DNA of 64,000 nucleotides. It comes from Rahnella bonaserana (GTDB lineage: Bacteria; Pseudomonadota; Gammaproteobacteria; Enterobacterales; Enterobacteriaceae). The stretch spans positions 1 through 64,000 of the forward strand of contig NZ_JAFMOW010000066.1 of the NCBI RefSeq assembly GCF_019049675.1, read 5' to 3'. Numbering within the stretch: the first letter of the stretch is position 1; every line of letters starts with the position of its first letter. A model generated the notes under the pieces. It was not told the origin of the DNA. It did no database searches and saw only the letters and a list, made by a program, of their open reading frames with translations. Positions 16,463-25,588 of the stretch are shown one piece after another. The position numbers and the translations under genes were made by a program.

Positions 16463-17638
16463 ATGCCGCTTGCACTATTAGCACTGACTATCAGTGCGTT
16501 CGCTATAGGAACAACAGAGTTTGTTAGCGTAGGCCTTGTGCCGACCATCGCGCAGCAACTGGGCGTTTCAGTCCCGTCAGCCGGCTTGCTGGTATCCATT
16601 TACGCGCTCGGCGTGGCGATTGGCGCACCGGTTCTGACTGCGCTGACTGGCCGCGTACCGCGCAAAACGTTGCTGATTGGCCTGATGGTGCTGTTCACGC
16701 TGGGTAATTTGCTGGCGTGGCAGTCTCCGAATTACAACACGCTGGTGATGGCACGCCTGCTGACCGGTCTGGCGCATGGTGTGTTCTTCTCGATTGGCTC
16801 GACCATCGCCACCAGTCTGGTGTCGAAAGAAAAAGCCGCTTCTGCCATTGCGCTGATGTTTGGCGGTCTGACCGTGGCGCTGGTGACGGGTGTGCCGCTC
16901 GGGACATTTATCGGTCAGCATTTCGGCTGGCGTGAAACGTTCCTCGCAGTGTCGCTGATTGGTGTTATCGCCATCATCGCCAGCGCGATCCTGGTACCGA
17001 ATAACATCAAAAACAAACCGGCAGCGCGTATTGCCGATCAGGTTAAAGTGCTGATGAATCCACGCCTGTTGCTGATTTACGCGATTACCGCATTGGGTTA
17101 CGGCGGTGTGTTCACCACCTTTACGTTTCTTGCCCCGATGATGCAGGAGCAGGCCGGTTTCTCCGCCAGTATGGTGAGCTGGATCTTGCTGGCGTACGGC
17201 GTCTCAGTGGCTATCGGCAATATCTGGGGTGGCAAGCTGGCTGACCGTCATGGTGCAGTCAAAGCCCTGACGATTATTTTTGCCGCACTTGCCGTGTTGT
17301 TGCTGATTTTCCAGTTCACTTCAGGTTTCGGTATTCCGGCATTAATCACGCTGATGGTGATGGGGGTTTTCGCCTTCGGCAACGTACCGGGATTGCAGGT
17401 TTACGTGGTGCAAAAGGCAGAAGAAGTGACACCTGATGCGGTCGATGTCGCCTCCGGTCTGAACATTGCAGCATTTAACGTCGGTATTGCTTTAGGTTCC
17501 GTGATTGGCGGGCAGGTGGTTTCTACCCTTGGTCTGGCGCAAACGCCATGGATTGGCGCGGTGATCGTCGCGGGTGCACTGCTGCTTGTTCGTCTGAGCG
17601 GGCATCTCGACTGCAAACCGAAAGCAGCACTGGCCTGA
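16463..17638 (+). CDS. MFS exporter, DHA1 sugar/drug efflux type
   Basis: This 391-residue major facilitator has about 12 membrane helices. The opening is typical of the AraJ/YdhP/SotB group (SAFAIGTTEFVSVGLVPTIA), with LADRHGAV in the central loop. It is probably a proton-driven exporter of drugs or sugars in the inner membrane; the substrate is not predictable. The gene is inserted between yafC and yafD, which are neighbours in E. coli, and is divergent from the LysR gene that may control it. A terminator follows at 17661. Confidence 0.85.
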   Translation: MPLALLALTISAFAIGTTEFVSVGLVPTIAQQLGVSVPSAGLLVSIYALGVAIGAPVLTALTGRVPRKTLLIGLMVLFTLGNLLAWQSPNYNTLVMARLLTGLAHGVFFSIGSTIATSLVSKEKAASAIALMFGGLTVALVTGVPLGTFIGQHFGWRETFLAVSLIGVIAIIASAILVPNNIKNKPAARIADQVKVLMNPRLLLIYAITALGYGGVFTTFTFLAPMMQEQAGFSASMVSWILLAYGVSVAIGNIWGGKLADRHGAVKALTIIFAALAVLLLIFQFTSGFGIPALITLMVMGVFAFGNVPGLQVYVVQKAEEVTPDAVDVASGLNIAAFNVGIALGSVIGGQVVSTLGLAQTPWIGAVIVAGALLLVRLSGHLDCKPKAALA

Positions 17639-17660
17639 TTTCCCTGCATTCTGTGTCTTC

Positions 17661-17690
17661 ACGGCTCGCTTCGGCGGGCCGTTTTTGTTT
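17661..17690 (+). terminator. Rho-independent terminator after the MFS gene
   Basis: The stem ACGGCTCGC pairs with GCGGGCCGT (one G-T pair) around a TTCG loop and is followed by TTTTTGTTTTT. Confidence 0.88.
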
Positions 17691-17830
17691 TTGTGCTAGC
17701 CTGTAGATGTGACCAGGTTGTATACCAATGTAAACAGATTTGGCCTGAGCGCCTGCGGGCGTATACTGAACTTTCGCTGTGGGAATCTCTCTCATATAGC
17801 AACGATACAACGGGTAAACAGGCGATTAGC

Positions 17831-18631
17831 GTGCGGAAAAAAACATATGCAATGAGGTATGTCGCAGGTCAGCCCGCTGAGCAAATCTTCCCAGGTGCCC
17901 TCGCACATTTAGGGCCGGATTTGCCGCCGGGTGCTGCGCTACCCAACTCGAATATTCTGCGCGTCATGGTGTGGAATATCTTTAAACAGCAGCGGGCTGA
18001 CTGGTTGTCAGTTCTGCGCGATTACGGCAAAGATGCGCAACTGGTGTTACTTCAGGAGGCGCAGACGACGCCCGAACTGATCCGTTTTGCGACATCCAAC
18101 TATCTGGCCGCCGATCAGGTGCCTGCGTTTATGTTGCCTCAGCACCCCTCTGGCGTGATGACACTCTCTGCAGCACATCCGGTTTATTGTTGCCCGCTGC
18201 GGGAGCGTGAGCCGCTTCTGAGGCTGTCTAAATCGGCATTAGTGACGGTCTATCCGCTTCTGGACGGACGTTTGCTGATGGTGGTGAATATTCATGCCGT
18301 CAATTTCAGTATCGGTATCGACGTCTACAGCAAACAGCTCGACCCGATTGGTGAGCAGATTGCCAACCATAAAGGGCCGGTGATTATGGCGGGGGATTTC
18401 AATGCCTGGAGCAAACAGCGCATTAACGCGCTGTATGGCTTTGCGGGGAATATCCATCTGGAGGAAGTGCGTTTCCCTTCTGACTACCGTAAGCGGGCGT
18501 TTGGCAGGCCGCTGGATTTCATCTTCTACCGTGACCTGAGCGTCACCAGTGCGTCGGTGATGGAAACGCGAGCTTCTGACCACAACCCGTTGCGGGTAGA
18601 GTTCATGGCCAGTAAACCGCTGGTGCTGTAA
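17831..18631 (+). CDS. yafD: Endonuclease/exonuclease/phosphatase family protein
   Basis: This 266-residue protein of the EEP (DNase I-like) superfamily shows VLLQEAQ (catalytic Glu), MAGDFNAW and the terminal SDHNPL. It matches E. coli YafD in length and almost line by line. The GTG at 17831 ([14 protein letters not shown]) is chosen because E. coli YafD starts at the same point; the frame stays open upstream to 17693, but that part has no counterpart. Its cellular substrate is not established. In E. coli yafE follows; it is absent here and mltD comes next, convergent. Confidence 0.9.
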   Translation: MRKKTYAMRYVAGQPAEQIFPGALAHLGPDLPPGAALPNSNILRVMVWNIFKQQRADWLSVLRDYGKDAQLVLLQEAQTTPELIRFATSNYLAADQVPAFMLPQHPSGVMTLSAAHPVYCCPLREREPLLRLSKSALVTVYPLLDGRLLMVVNIHAVNFSIGIDVYSKQLDPIGEQIANHKGPVIMAGDFNAWSKQRINALYGFAGNIHLEEVRFPSDYRKRAFGRPLDFIFYRDLSVTSASVMETRASDHNPLRVEFMASKPLVL

Positions 18632-18694
18632 CGTTTTTTTTGTTGTTCAAAAGAAGGTGGCACAAAAGAGCGCCGGTCAAAAAACGCAGACATA

Positions 18695-18728
18695 AAAAAA
18701 GCACCCGGAATATTCAGGGTGCTTTTTT
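18695..18728. terminator. Bidirectional terminator between yafD and mltD
   Basis: AAAAAAGCACCC pairs with GGGTGCTTTTTT around an AT-rich centre. The A and T tracts allow it to work for both converging genes. Confidence 0.88.
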
Positions 18729-18748
18729 ATTGCCGGTACCGGTCAGAA

Positions 18749-20134
18749 TCAGGTATCAGGACTCATCTTGTTGCTGACGAACAACGTTAACTTGTTGCCC
18801 GGCTGCAGGTTGTCTGCATTGGTGTTCCAGCGCATCACATCTTTGATGTTGACGCCGTGACGCTTAGCAATGCTCGACAATGAATCGCCTTTACGCACCT
18901 GATAAGTGATGCTGCCGCCATTGGCACTGGTATCGCTGACGCTGTTATCCGCCACCTGCAGTGTTTGCCCAACTTTTAACGCGCCTGCTGAGCGCAAATT
19001 GTTCCAACGCTGTAAATCACGGGTCTTCACATTCAGCCGGGCTGCAATGCCAGACAAGCTGTCGCCGGAGCGAACCTTGTACTGTTTTGCACCTGACGGA
19101 GTGTTGCTGGCCAGTTTGGTTTCCTGTACTGCGGCAATATCGCCATCAGCCAGTGAATCTTTTAACTGGTCGGCATGCGCCTTCGGCAGAACGATGTAAT
19201 GCGGGCCATTCGGCGCGGTTACATTTTTCTTGTAGCCAGTGTTAAACGACTTGAGCTTGGTGAGGGACATACCCGCCATCTCCGCCGCCTGGGTCAGCTG
19301 CATCTGCTGTCCGACTTCAACACGCGCCAGGGCACGGTCTTCACTCGGTTTCGGCAGGCTGATACCGTATTTTTTGCTGTGCTTGAGAATGTCGCTCAGG
19401 GCTAACATCTTCGGCACATAAATCGATGTTTCACGTGGAAGCGCCAGCGCCCAGAAGTCAGTCGAACGACCCTTGGCTTTGTTCGCTTTCACCGCTTGCA
19501 TCACGCGGCCTTCACCACTGTTATACGCAGCAACGGTCAGTAACCAGTCGCCACCAAACATCTTGTTCAGGCGTTGCATCATATCAAGCGCAGCAGTTGT
19601 CGAAGCCACAACATCGCGGCGACCGTCATACCACTGGTTTTGTTTCAAACCATAGTTTCGACCCGTTTGAGGCACAATCTGCCACAACCCTGCAGCGTTA
19701 GCTGATGAGGTTGCTTTAGGGTCAAAAGCGCTCTCCACTATGGGTAGCAGTACCAGTTCCATCGGCATATTACGTTTCTTAATCTGCTCGGTGATCCAGT
19801 ACATGTACGGCTCTGCCCGTAATGTTACATCGTGGAGATAGCTCTTATTCTTTAAATATTTAACTCTTTGTTCGCGGATCCGGGGATTATCCGGAACCTT
19901 CATCTTCAGCTCGTCGCCTATGAAGTTCCACAAATTTTGTTGGGAGACGGTGTCGTTTCCATCCAACCATCCCCCAGAGGCCGCTCGGCCATCATCTGTG
20001 TACTGTCCTGCTTCACTTTGACTTGCTGAAGACAAACTCTGTGCATGTTGTTCCGGTACCTTCACGCCCTGCCTGGACGCCTGGCAACCTGTGAGCAACA
20101 TGGAGGCGATTATTAGGATCGCGTTTGCCTTCAT
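18749..20134 (-). CDS. mltD: Membrane-bound lytic murein transglycosylase D
   Basis: This 461-residue outer-membrane lipoprotein has the lipobox LLTGC near residue 16. A lytic transglycosylase (SLT) domain covers roughly residues 115-230, with the catalytic Glu in PIVESAFDP and the GLWQIVPQTGRNYGL and AAYNSGEGRV motifs. Two clear LysM peptidoglycan-binding repeats at the C terminus begin YKVRSGDSL and YQVRKGDSL. The ATG at 20134 (MKANAIL) is preferred because it starts the signal sequence; the frame runs up to 20194. It cleaves the MurNAc-GlcNAc bond with 1,6-anhydro formation. Confidence 0.94.
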   Translation of the reverse strand: MKANAILIIASMLLTGCQASRQGVKVPEQHAQSLSSASQSEAGQYTDDGRAASGGWLDGNDTVSQQNLWNFIGDELKMKVPDNPRIREQRVKYLKNKSYLHDVTLRAEPYMYWITEQIKKRNMPMELVLLPIVESAFDPKATSSANAAGLWQIVPQTGRNYGLKQNQWYDGRRDVVASTTAALDMMQRLNKMFGGDWLLTVAAYNSGEGRVMQAVKANKAKGRSTDFWALALPRETSIYVPKMLALSDILKHSKKYGISLPKPSEDRALARVEVGQQMQLTQAAEMAGMSLTKLKSFNTGYKKNVTAPNGPHYIVLPKAHADQLKDSLADGDIAAVQETKLASNTPSGAKQYKVRSGDSLSGIAARLNVKTRDLQRWNNLRSAGALKVGQTLQVADNSVSDTSANGGSITYQVRKGDSLSSIAKRHGVNIKDVMRWNTNADNLQPGNKLTLFVSNKMSPDT

Positions 20135-20203
20135 GTGTGTGTCATAGTTGCTTAAAAGACGAGCGATAATACTTTGCTTCGAAAAAAAACACAACCTTTG
20201 GGG

Positions 20204-20959
20204 CTAAAAGCTATCTTTGAGTGCCCTTAAATGGGCGAAAACCTGCCAGTCAGGCTTTAAGGGATCGTTAAGGTTTAATTTGTTTTGTAAATCAACATCA
20301 TCACAACGTAAAAAGAGGTTGATTTTACGCTCAAGACCGAGGGTAGAAGGCAGGGAAGATTGTCCCTTTTCACGCATTTGTTGCACTTTGTGCTCATGAG
20401 AATGAATATCATGATCCTGCGGTAAAATGGAGCGCGCAAACTTAAGATTTGAGAGAGTGTACTCATGTGCGGCGCAGACTAATGTTTCATCAGGCAGCGC
20501 TGCTAAGCGTTGAAACGACTGGTACATTTGCTCCGGGGTGCCTTCAAATAAACGGCCACATCCGGCGGAAAACATCGTGTCTCCGCAGAAAAGATAAGGC
20601 GCGCTATAGTATGAAATGTGACCAAGAGTGTGCCCGGGCGTAGCAAAGATCTGCCATTCCAGACCGCCAATTACCAATTTATCTCCATTTTTAAGACTAA
20701 TCTGACTAAATTTGTTCTCGGTTTCGTGAGGTCCGTACACTTTCAGACCCGGAAAATGGCTGCAAATCTCATCAACACCCCCAACATGGTCGTGATGATG
20801 ATGAGTCAGAAGGATAGCGGTCGGGGTTAAATTGGCCTTTTTCAGCGCGGCTAAAACAGGCGCAGCTTCACCCGGATCGACAATCAGGCAATGCCCTTGC
20901 TGGTCATCGAGCATCCAAATGTAATTGTCCTGCAAGGCAGGAATACTGATAAGATTCAT
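20204..20959 (-). CDS. gloB: Hydroxyacylglutathione hydrolase (glyoxalase II)
   Basis: This 251-residue metallo-beta-lactamase-fold enzyme has the binuclear metal motif THHHHDH at residues 52-58. It also has [17 protein letters not shown] in the middle and the C-terminal substrate-binding lysine/arginine region. It hydrolyses S-lactoylglutathione to lactate and glutathione in methylglyoxal detoxification. It is divergent from yafS by about 43 bases and lies upstream of mltD in the same direction, as in E. coli. Confidence 0.95.
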   Translation of the reverse strand: MNLISIPALQDNYIWMLDDQQGHCLIVDPGEAAPVLAALKKANLTPTAILLTHHHHDHVGGVDEICSHFPGLKVYGPHETENKFSQISLKNGDKLVIGGLEWQIFATPGHTLGHISYYSAPYLFCGDTMFSAGCGRLFEGTPEQMYQSFQRLAALPDETLVCAAHEYTLSNLKFARSILPQDHDIHSHEHKVQQMREKGQSSLPSTLGLERKINLFLRCDDVDLQNKLNLNDPLKPDWQVFAHLRALKDSF

Positions 20960-21002
20960 GGCAACCTCTCTTTGGCAACTGCTTGAAAGAAGATAACAAA
21001 CT

Positions 21003-21728
21003 ATGCGACCAGCCCGCGCCCGTAAGAAAATAGTTGCACCGGCTTCATGGGAAGATATCCCATGCGGCGACTACTACCGTGCCGCGCTTGAGCAACAACT
21101 GCAACCCTGGTGGGGCAAACTTTACGGGTTCCACCTGCTGAAAATCGGCGCATTAAGTGCCGAAATCGATGCTCAGGCCTGTCCGATCTCGCATCAGGTG
21201 AACTTCGCACCGGAAGGTGAGGGGCTGCATGTTCAGGGCGATCCTTACTCTTTACCGTTTGCGGCAAAATCGGTGGATGCCTGCCTGCTTAGCCATACGC
21301 TGGCTTACGCGGATGACCCGCACCGCATACTGCGTGAAGTGGATCGTGTGCTGATTGATGACGGCTGGATGGTGCTCAGCAGCTTTAATCCGCTCAGTCT
21401 TTTAGGTATCGGCAAACTGATGCCGGTGTTTCGTAAACGCCAGCCCTACAGCAGCCGTTTATTTACACAGATGCGTCTGCTCGACTGGCTGTCTTTGCTC
21501 AATTATGAAGTGATGGTTCACCGGCGTTTTCACGTGCTGCCGTGGAAAAAGAATGGCGGAAAATTATTGAGTACGCATCTTCCTGCGCTGGGATGTATGA
21601 CGCTGATCATTGCCCGCAAAAGGACTTTCCCGCTGACACCTACCGCGAAAAAAGTCCTCGCACAGAAACAAAAAATACCGCAAGCGGTGGGGGCGACTAA
21701 AAGTTACCGGGAAGAGCATCGGGATTGA
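21003..21728 (+). CDS. yafS: SAM-dependent methyltransferase-like protein
   Basis: This 241-residue protein resembles class I methyltransferases of the UbiE/methyltransferase-11 type. The acidic-loop region around [19 protein letters not shown] and the following [16 protein letters not shown] are typical. The usual glycine-rich first motif is weak. It matches E. coli YafS by position between gloB and rnhA. The substrate is unknown. It converges on rnhA with about 30 bases between the stops. Confidence 0.85.
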   Translation: MRPARARKKIVAPASWEDIPCGDYYRAALEQQLQPWWGKLYGFHLLKIGALSAEIDAQACPISHQVNFAPEGEGLHVQGDPYSLPFAAKSVDACLLSHTLAYADDPHRILREVDRVLIDDGWMVLSSFNPLSLLGIGKLMPVFRKRQPYSSRLFTQMRLLDWLSLLNYEVMVHRRFHVLPWKKNGGKLLSTHLPALGCMTLIIARKRTFPLTPTAKKVLAQKQKIPQAVGATKSYREEHRD

Positions 21729-21758
21729 GTTGAGAAAAAAATGACCGATGCCAGCCGT

Positions 21759-22226
21759 TTAATTCTCAGCCTGATATCCCACATCTTCCAGCGTCGGATT
21801 CCCCGCCGCTTCTTTCGCCAGCACGTCGCACCGCTCATTCTCCGGGTGCCCGGCGTGGCCTTTGACCCACATCCAGTTCAGCTGATGCGTCTGGATGGCG
21901 GCGTCGAGGCGTTTCCACAAATCGACATTTTTCACCGGTTTTTTGTCTGCTGTTTTCCAGCCACGCTTCTTCCAGTTGTGGATCCAGGTGGTAATGCCCT
22001 GGCGCACATACTGGCTGTCGGTGCTCAGCGTCACTTCGCACGGCGTGCTCAGTGCTTCAAGCGCCACAATCGCCGCCATCATTTCCATGCGGTTATTGGT
22101 GGTCAGACGGAAACCCGCGCTGAACTCTTTTTCGTGTTGCTTATAGCGTAAAATCGCACCGAAACCGCCGGGACCGGGATTACCCAGGCAGGAGCCGTCG
22201 GTGAAAATTTCTACCTGTTTGGTCAT
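21759..22226 (-). CDS. rnhA: Ribonuclease HI
   Basis: This 155-residue RNase HI has the catalytic Asp-Glu-Asp-Asp set. It is seen in [15 protein letters not shown] (Asp10), NRMEMMAAI (Glu48), TDSQYV (Asp70) and the ENERCDVLA region (Asp134), by E. coli-like numbering. It cleaves RNA in RNA-DNA hybrids. In E. coli it is divergent from dnaQ with overlapping promoters; here aguB and aguA separate the two. Confidence 0.97.
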   Translation of the reverse strand: MTKQVEIFTDGSCLGNPGPGGFGAILRYKQHEKEFSAGFRLTTNNRMEMMAAIVALEALSTPCEVTLSTDSQYVRQGITTWIHNWKKRGWKTADKKPVKNVDLWKRLDAAIQTHQLNWMWVKGHAGHPENERCDVLAKEAAGNPTLEDVGYQAEN

Positions 22227-22497
22227 ATCTGGCAGGCTCTGTCATCAAAAGTAAAAACCAAGTCTGACATAAACCGCTGTGCCCGGCACAGCAATATCTT
22301 GGGGTGTAACTGTCTGAAAGCGGGGCGCCAGGGTGCCTTTGTAACAGGTTTGACCGTCAGTAATGACTCTTTTGGCTGGAGAGCGCTGTCTTTTGCAATA
22401 TAATAGGAAACTGCAGAGTGCCAGTTCAAAACTCTGAGTGAGTTCCGACTTTCATGGTTTTTTCACTGCCAATTTTTCAATGCTTTAAGGATGTCTA

Positions 22498-23382
22498 ATG
22501 AGAAATGTAACGGTTTCTGCAACACAAATGAGCTGCAGCTGGGATCTGGAAAAGAATATTGTTAACGCTGAGAAACTGGTTCGCCAGGCTCATTCTAAAG
22601 GCGCGCAAGTTATTCTGATCCAGGAACTTTTTGCTGCGCCTTACTTCTGTATTGATCAGAGCCCTGAGCATTACAGCCTGGCACAGGAGCTGGACAACAG
22701 CCCGCTGATCCGCCATTTCTCTGCGCTGGCGAAAGAACTGGAAGTGGTACTGCCTCTGAGCTTCTTTGAAAAGTGCAATAACGCCTATTACAACTCGCTG
22801 GTCATGATTGATGCTGACGGCAGTGTGCTGGATGTTTACCGCAAAACTCACATTCCGAACGGCCCGGCCTATCAGGAAAAACAATTCTTCATTCCGGGCG
22901 ACACCGGTTTCAAAGTGTGGAATACCCGTTACGCGAAAATCGGCGTAGGCATTTGCTGGGATCAGTGGTTCCCGGAAACTGCACGTTGCCTGGCTCTGCA
23001 GGGCGCGGAAATCATTTTCTACCCGACGGCGATCGGTTCAGAACCGGCTTATCCGGAAATCGACAGCCAGCCACACTGGACCCGCGTTCAGCAGGGGCAC
23101 GCTGCGGCCAACCTGGTGCCGGTGATTGCCTCTAACCGTATCGGTACCGAAAAAAGCAAATTCATTCCTGATTATGAAATGACCTTCTACGGATCTTCAT
23201 TTATTGCTGATCAGACCGGTGCGCTGGTTGAACAGGCTAACAAGACCGAAGAAGCCGTGCTGGTTCATACCTTCGATCTGGATGCCATCGCTGCACAGCG
23301 CGCATCGTGGGGTCTGTTCCGCGACCGCCGACCTGAAATGTATGGCGCAATCGCGACCTCTGACGGTTCAACAAGGAAATAA
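22498..23382 (+). CDS. aguB: N-carbamoylputrescine amidohydrolase
   Basis: This 294-residue nitrilase-superfamily enzyme has the Glu-Lys-Cys triad in QELFAAPYF, YRKTHIPNG and GICWDQWFPE. It hydrolyses N-carbamoylputrescine to putrescine, carbon dioxide and ammonia. AguA, encoded three bases downstream, makes that substrate from agmatine, so the pair is an agmatine-to-putrescine route. AAGGATG lies just before the start. The two genes are inserted between rnhA and dnaQ. Confidence 0.94.
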   Translation: MRNVTVSATQMSCSWDLEKNIVNAEKLVRQAHSKGAQVILIQELFAAPYFCIDQSPEHYSLAQELDNSPLIRHFSALAKELEVVLPLSFFEKCNNAYYNSLVMIDADGSVLDVYRKTHIPNGPAYQEKQFFIPGDTGFKVWNTRYAKIGVGICWDQWFPETARCLALQGAEIIFYPTAIGSEPAYPEIDSQPHWTRVQQGHAAANLVPVIASNRIGTEKSKFIPDYEMTFYGSSFIADQTGALVEQANKTEEAVLVHTFDLDAIAAQRASWGLFRDRRPEMYGAIATSDGSTRK

Positions 23383-23385
23383 CTG

Positions 23386-24471
23386 ATGTCTTCTATTGAT
23401 ATCAATCCTCAGGCTGAAGGTTTTGCGATGCCCGCTGAATGGGCATCGCAGCAGGCTGTCTGGATGATCTGGCCTTACCGCACCGATAACTGGCGCTCTA
23501 ACGGGCGTCCGGCACAGCTGGCTTTCGCCAACGTGGCTGCCGCGATTGCCACCACCACGCCGGTATTGATGGCCGTTCCCGCAGCGGAAATGGTAAATGC
23601 GCGTGAAGTGATGCCTGCGCAGATTACGCTGGTGGAAATGGAAAGCGACGACGCCTGGATGCGCGATACGGGCCCGACCATCGTGGTCAATCCGCAAGGC
23701 GAGCGTCTGGCCATCGACTGGACATTTAACGCCTGGGGCGGCTTTAACGGCGGTCTGTATTCGAGCTGGGAACGCGACCAGCTGGTAGCCCGTCAGGTGG
23801 CGAACTATCAGCACATTCCTTATGTGTCGACGGATCTGGTGCTGGAAGGGGGTTCCATTCATGTCGACGGCGAAGGCACCCTGCTGACCACAGCAGAATG
23901 CCTGCTCAATCCGAACCGTAACCCTCATCTTTCCAAAGCTGACATTGAAGCGCAGTTGCAGAAATACCTCGGCGTGAAGCAATTCATCTGGCTGGAAGAC
24001 GGCGTATTTAACGACGAAACCGACGGACACATCGACAATATGTGCTGCTTCGTGCGTCCGGGTGAAGTCGCTTTGCACTGGACTGACGACGAGCAAGACC
24101 CGCAGTACGCGCGCTCTGCCGCCGCCTTAAAAGTGCTGGAAGCCACGAAAGATGCCAGAGGGCGCAGCCTGAAAATCTGGAAAATGCCTTCGCCTCCTGT
24201 GATGCACGCCACCGCAGAAGAGACGATTGGCGTATTGCCGGGTACGGCGATTGAACGTGTGGAAGGTAACCGTCTGGCGGCGTCTTATGTCAATTACCTG
24301 ATCAGCAATAACCACATCATCTTCCCGTTGCTCGATGCGAGAACCGATAAGCTGGCTGAAGCAATGTTTGCGCAAATGTATCCGGATTATAAAATCACCG
24401 GTATTCCGGCCCGTGAAATTCTGCTGGGTGGTGGTAACATTCACTGCATTACGCAGCAAATCCCCGCGTAA
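23386..24471 (+). CDS. aguA: Agmatine deiminase
   Basis: This 361-residue member of the guanidino-modifying (PAD-like) fold has the early WIWPYR-like segment ([11 protein letters not shown]), [11 protein letters not shown], the catalytic [12 protein letters not shown] and the nucleophile Cys in [11 protein letters not shown] near the C terminus. It converts agmatine to N-carbamoylputrescine and ammonia, feeding AguB. It probably shares a transcript with aguB and is followed by a hairpin before dnaQ. Confidence 0.95.
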   Translation: MSSIDINPQAEGFAMPAEWASQQAVWMIWPYRTDNWRSNGRPAQLAFANVAAAIATTTPVLMAVPAAEMVNAREVMPAQITLVEMESDDAWMRDTGPTIVVNPQGERLAIDWTFNAWGGFNGGLYSSWERDQLVARQVANYQHIPYVSTDLVLEGGSIHVDGEGTLLTTAECLLNPNRNPHLSKADIEAQLQKYLGVKQFIWLEDGVFNDETDGHIDNMCCFVRPGEVALHWTDDEQDPQYARSAAALKVLEATKDARGRSLKIWKMPSPPVMHATAEETIGVLPGTAIERVEGNRLAASYVNYLISNNHIIFPLLDARTDKLAEAMFAQMYPDYKITGIPAREILLGGGNIHCITQQIPA

Positions 24472-24478
24472 GATAAAG

Positions 24479-24520
24479 TGCCCGGCGCGTGTCTGTATTC
24501 GTGCCGGGCAGACTGTTTTT
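24479..24520 (+). terminator. Terminator after aguBA
   Basis: TGCCCGGC pairs with GCCGGGCA across a 16-base loop, followed by GACTGTTTTT. It separates aguBA from dnaQ. Confidence 0.75.
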
Positions 24521-24551
24521 GCCATTGACCGTCAGCGTTGGAAAATGACCC

Positions 24552-25289
24552 ATGGATTTACAAAACACATCTAACAGGATCGTCGTTCTCGATACTGAAA
24601 CCACCGGTATGAATAAACTCGGCGTCCATTACGAAGGGCACCGGATTATCGAAATCGGTGCTGTTGAAGTGGTTAACCGTCGTCTGACGGGGCGCAATTT
24701 CCATGTTTATCTCAAACCCGATCGTCTGGTGGATCCGGAAGCCTTCGGCGTTCACGGTATCAGTGACGAATTCCTCGCCGATAAGCCGACTTTCGCCGAG
24801 GTAGCTGATGACTTTATCGAGTACATTCGCGGCAGCGAATTAGTCATTCATAACGCGACGTTCGACATCGGCTTTATGGATTACGAATTCGATATGCTCG
24901 GCCGTAATCTGCCGAAAACCGAGACGTTCTGTAAAATCACCGACAGCCTGGCGATGGCGCGTAAGCTGTTCCCCGGCAAGCGTAATAACCTCGATGCCCT
25001 GAGCGATCGTTACCTGATCGATAACAGTAAACGTACGCTGCACGGCGCATTGCTTGACTCCGAAATTCTTGCCGAAGTTTATCTGATGATGACCGGCGGC
25101 CAGACCAGCATTAAATTTACCCACGAAGGCGAGCAAAATACCGGTGCAGACGGGCTCGGGATCCAGCGCGTGGCGCGTCCTGCTTCAGGGTTAAAAGTGA
25201 TCGCGGCAAATGAGCAGGAACTGGCGTGGCACGAAGAAAGATTGGATCTGGTGGTGAAAAAGGGCGGCAGTTGTTTGTGGCGTTCGTAA
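24552..25289 (+). CDS. dnaQ: DNA polymerase III epsilon subunit (proofreading exonuclease)
   Basis: This 245-residue DEDDh exonuclease has VLDTETTG (motif I), VIHNATFDIGFMDYE (motif II) and the HGALLDSEILAEVY region (motif III, with His and Asp). A flexible linker and a C-terminal alpha-subunit-binding tail follow from about residue 185. It supplies 3'-5' proofreading in the polymerase III core. In E. coli the gene is divergent from rnhA; here two polyamine genes lie between them. The tRNA-Asp gene follows, as in E. coli. Confidence 0.97.
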   Translation: MDLQNTSNRIVVLDTETTGMNKLGVHYEGHRIIEIGAVEVVNRRLTGRNFHVYLKPDRLVDPEAFGVHGISDEFLADKPTFAEVADDFIEYIRGSELVIHNATFDIGFMDYEFDMLGRNLPKTETFCKITDSLAMARKLFPGKRNNLDALSDRYLIDNSKRTLHGALLDSEILAEVYLMMTGGQTSIKFTHEGEQNTGADGLGIQRVARPASGLKVIAANEQELAWHEERLDLVVKKGGSCLWRS

Positions 25290-25370
25290 GCCACTTTCCC
25301 TGACTTTTGGATTGAAAATATCCAGCCTGCGGAAAAACTGTGCGGTTGATTGAAAATATCAGGAAAAGCA

Positions 25371-25399
25371 TTGACGTAAGGGCGGGCATTCCTTAATAT
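25371..25399 (+). promoter_or_regulatory. Sigma-70 promoter of the tRNA-Asp gene
   Basis: TTGACG (25371-25376) and TAATAT (25394-25399) are separated by 17 bases. A GC-rich stretch (CCGCTCCG) follows directly, the usual discriminator of stringently controlled stable RNA promoters. The tRNA begins 30 bases further on. Confidence 0.85.
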
Positions 25400-25428
25400 C
25401 CGCTCCGTTCTTAACCAGAACAAAACGC

Positions 25429-25505
25429 GGAGCGGTAGTTCAGTTGGTTAGAATACCTGCCTGTCACGCAGGGGGTCGCGGGTTCGAGCCCCGTCCGTTC
25501 CGCCA
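25429..25505 (+). tRNA. aspV: tRNA-Asp (anticodon GTC)
   Basis: This 77-base tRNA has acceptor arms GGAGCGG and CCGTTCC, discriminator G and an encoded CCA end. The D arm includes AGTTCAGTTGGTTAGA, and the T arm is GCGGG-TTCGAGC-CCCGT. The anticodon GTC is at 25463-25465. It corresponds to the aspV position of E. coli after dnaQ, a well-known integration site for genomic islands. Confidence 0.98.
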
Positions 25506-25512
25506 CTATTCA

Positions 25513-25544
25513 GAAGCCCTGAGTGAGAAATCACTCAGGGCTTC
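25513..25544. terminator. Terminator after tRNA-Asp
   Basis: The perfect 14-base arms GAAGCCCTGAGTGA and TCACTCAGGGCTTC surround a GAAA loop. The T tract is weak on the plus strand (GTCGTTTCT). Confidence 0.82.
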
Positions 25545-25588
25545 GTCGTTTCTGCCATCCTGGCTATTTCCTTCCTTGTATCAGGCTG

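Noticed and set aside
21741-22151. A 136-codon plus-strand frame antisense to rnhA
   Set aside because: It is the complement of RNase HI, which is certain. The His/Phe/Arg-rich composition is that of a shadow frame.
23368-24096. A 242-codon minus-strand frame inside aguA
   Set aside because: Composition is typical of an antisense shadow, no domain is recognisable, and aguA is certain.
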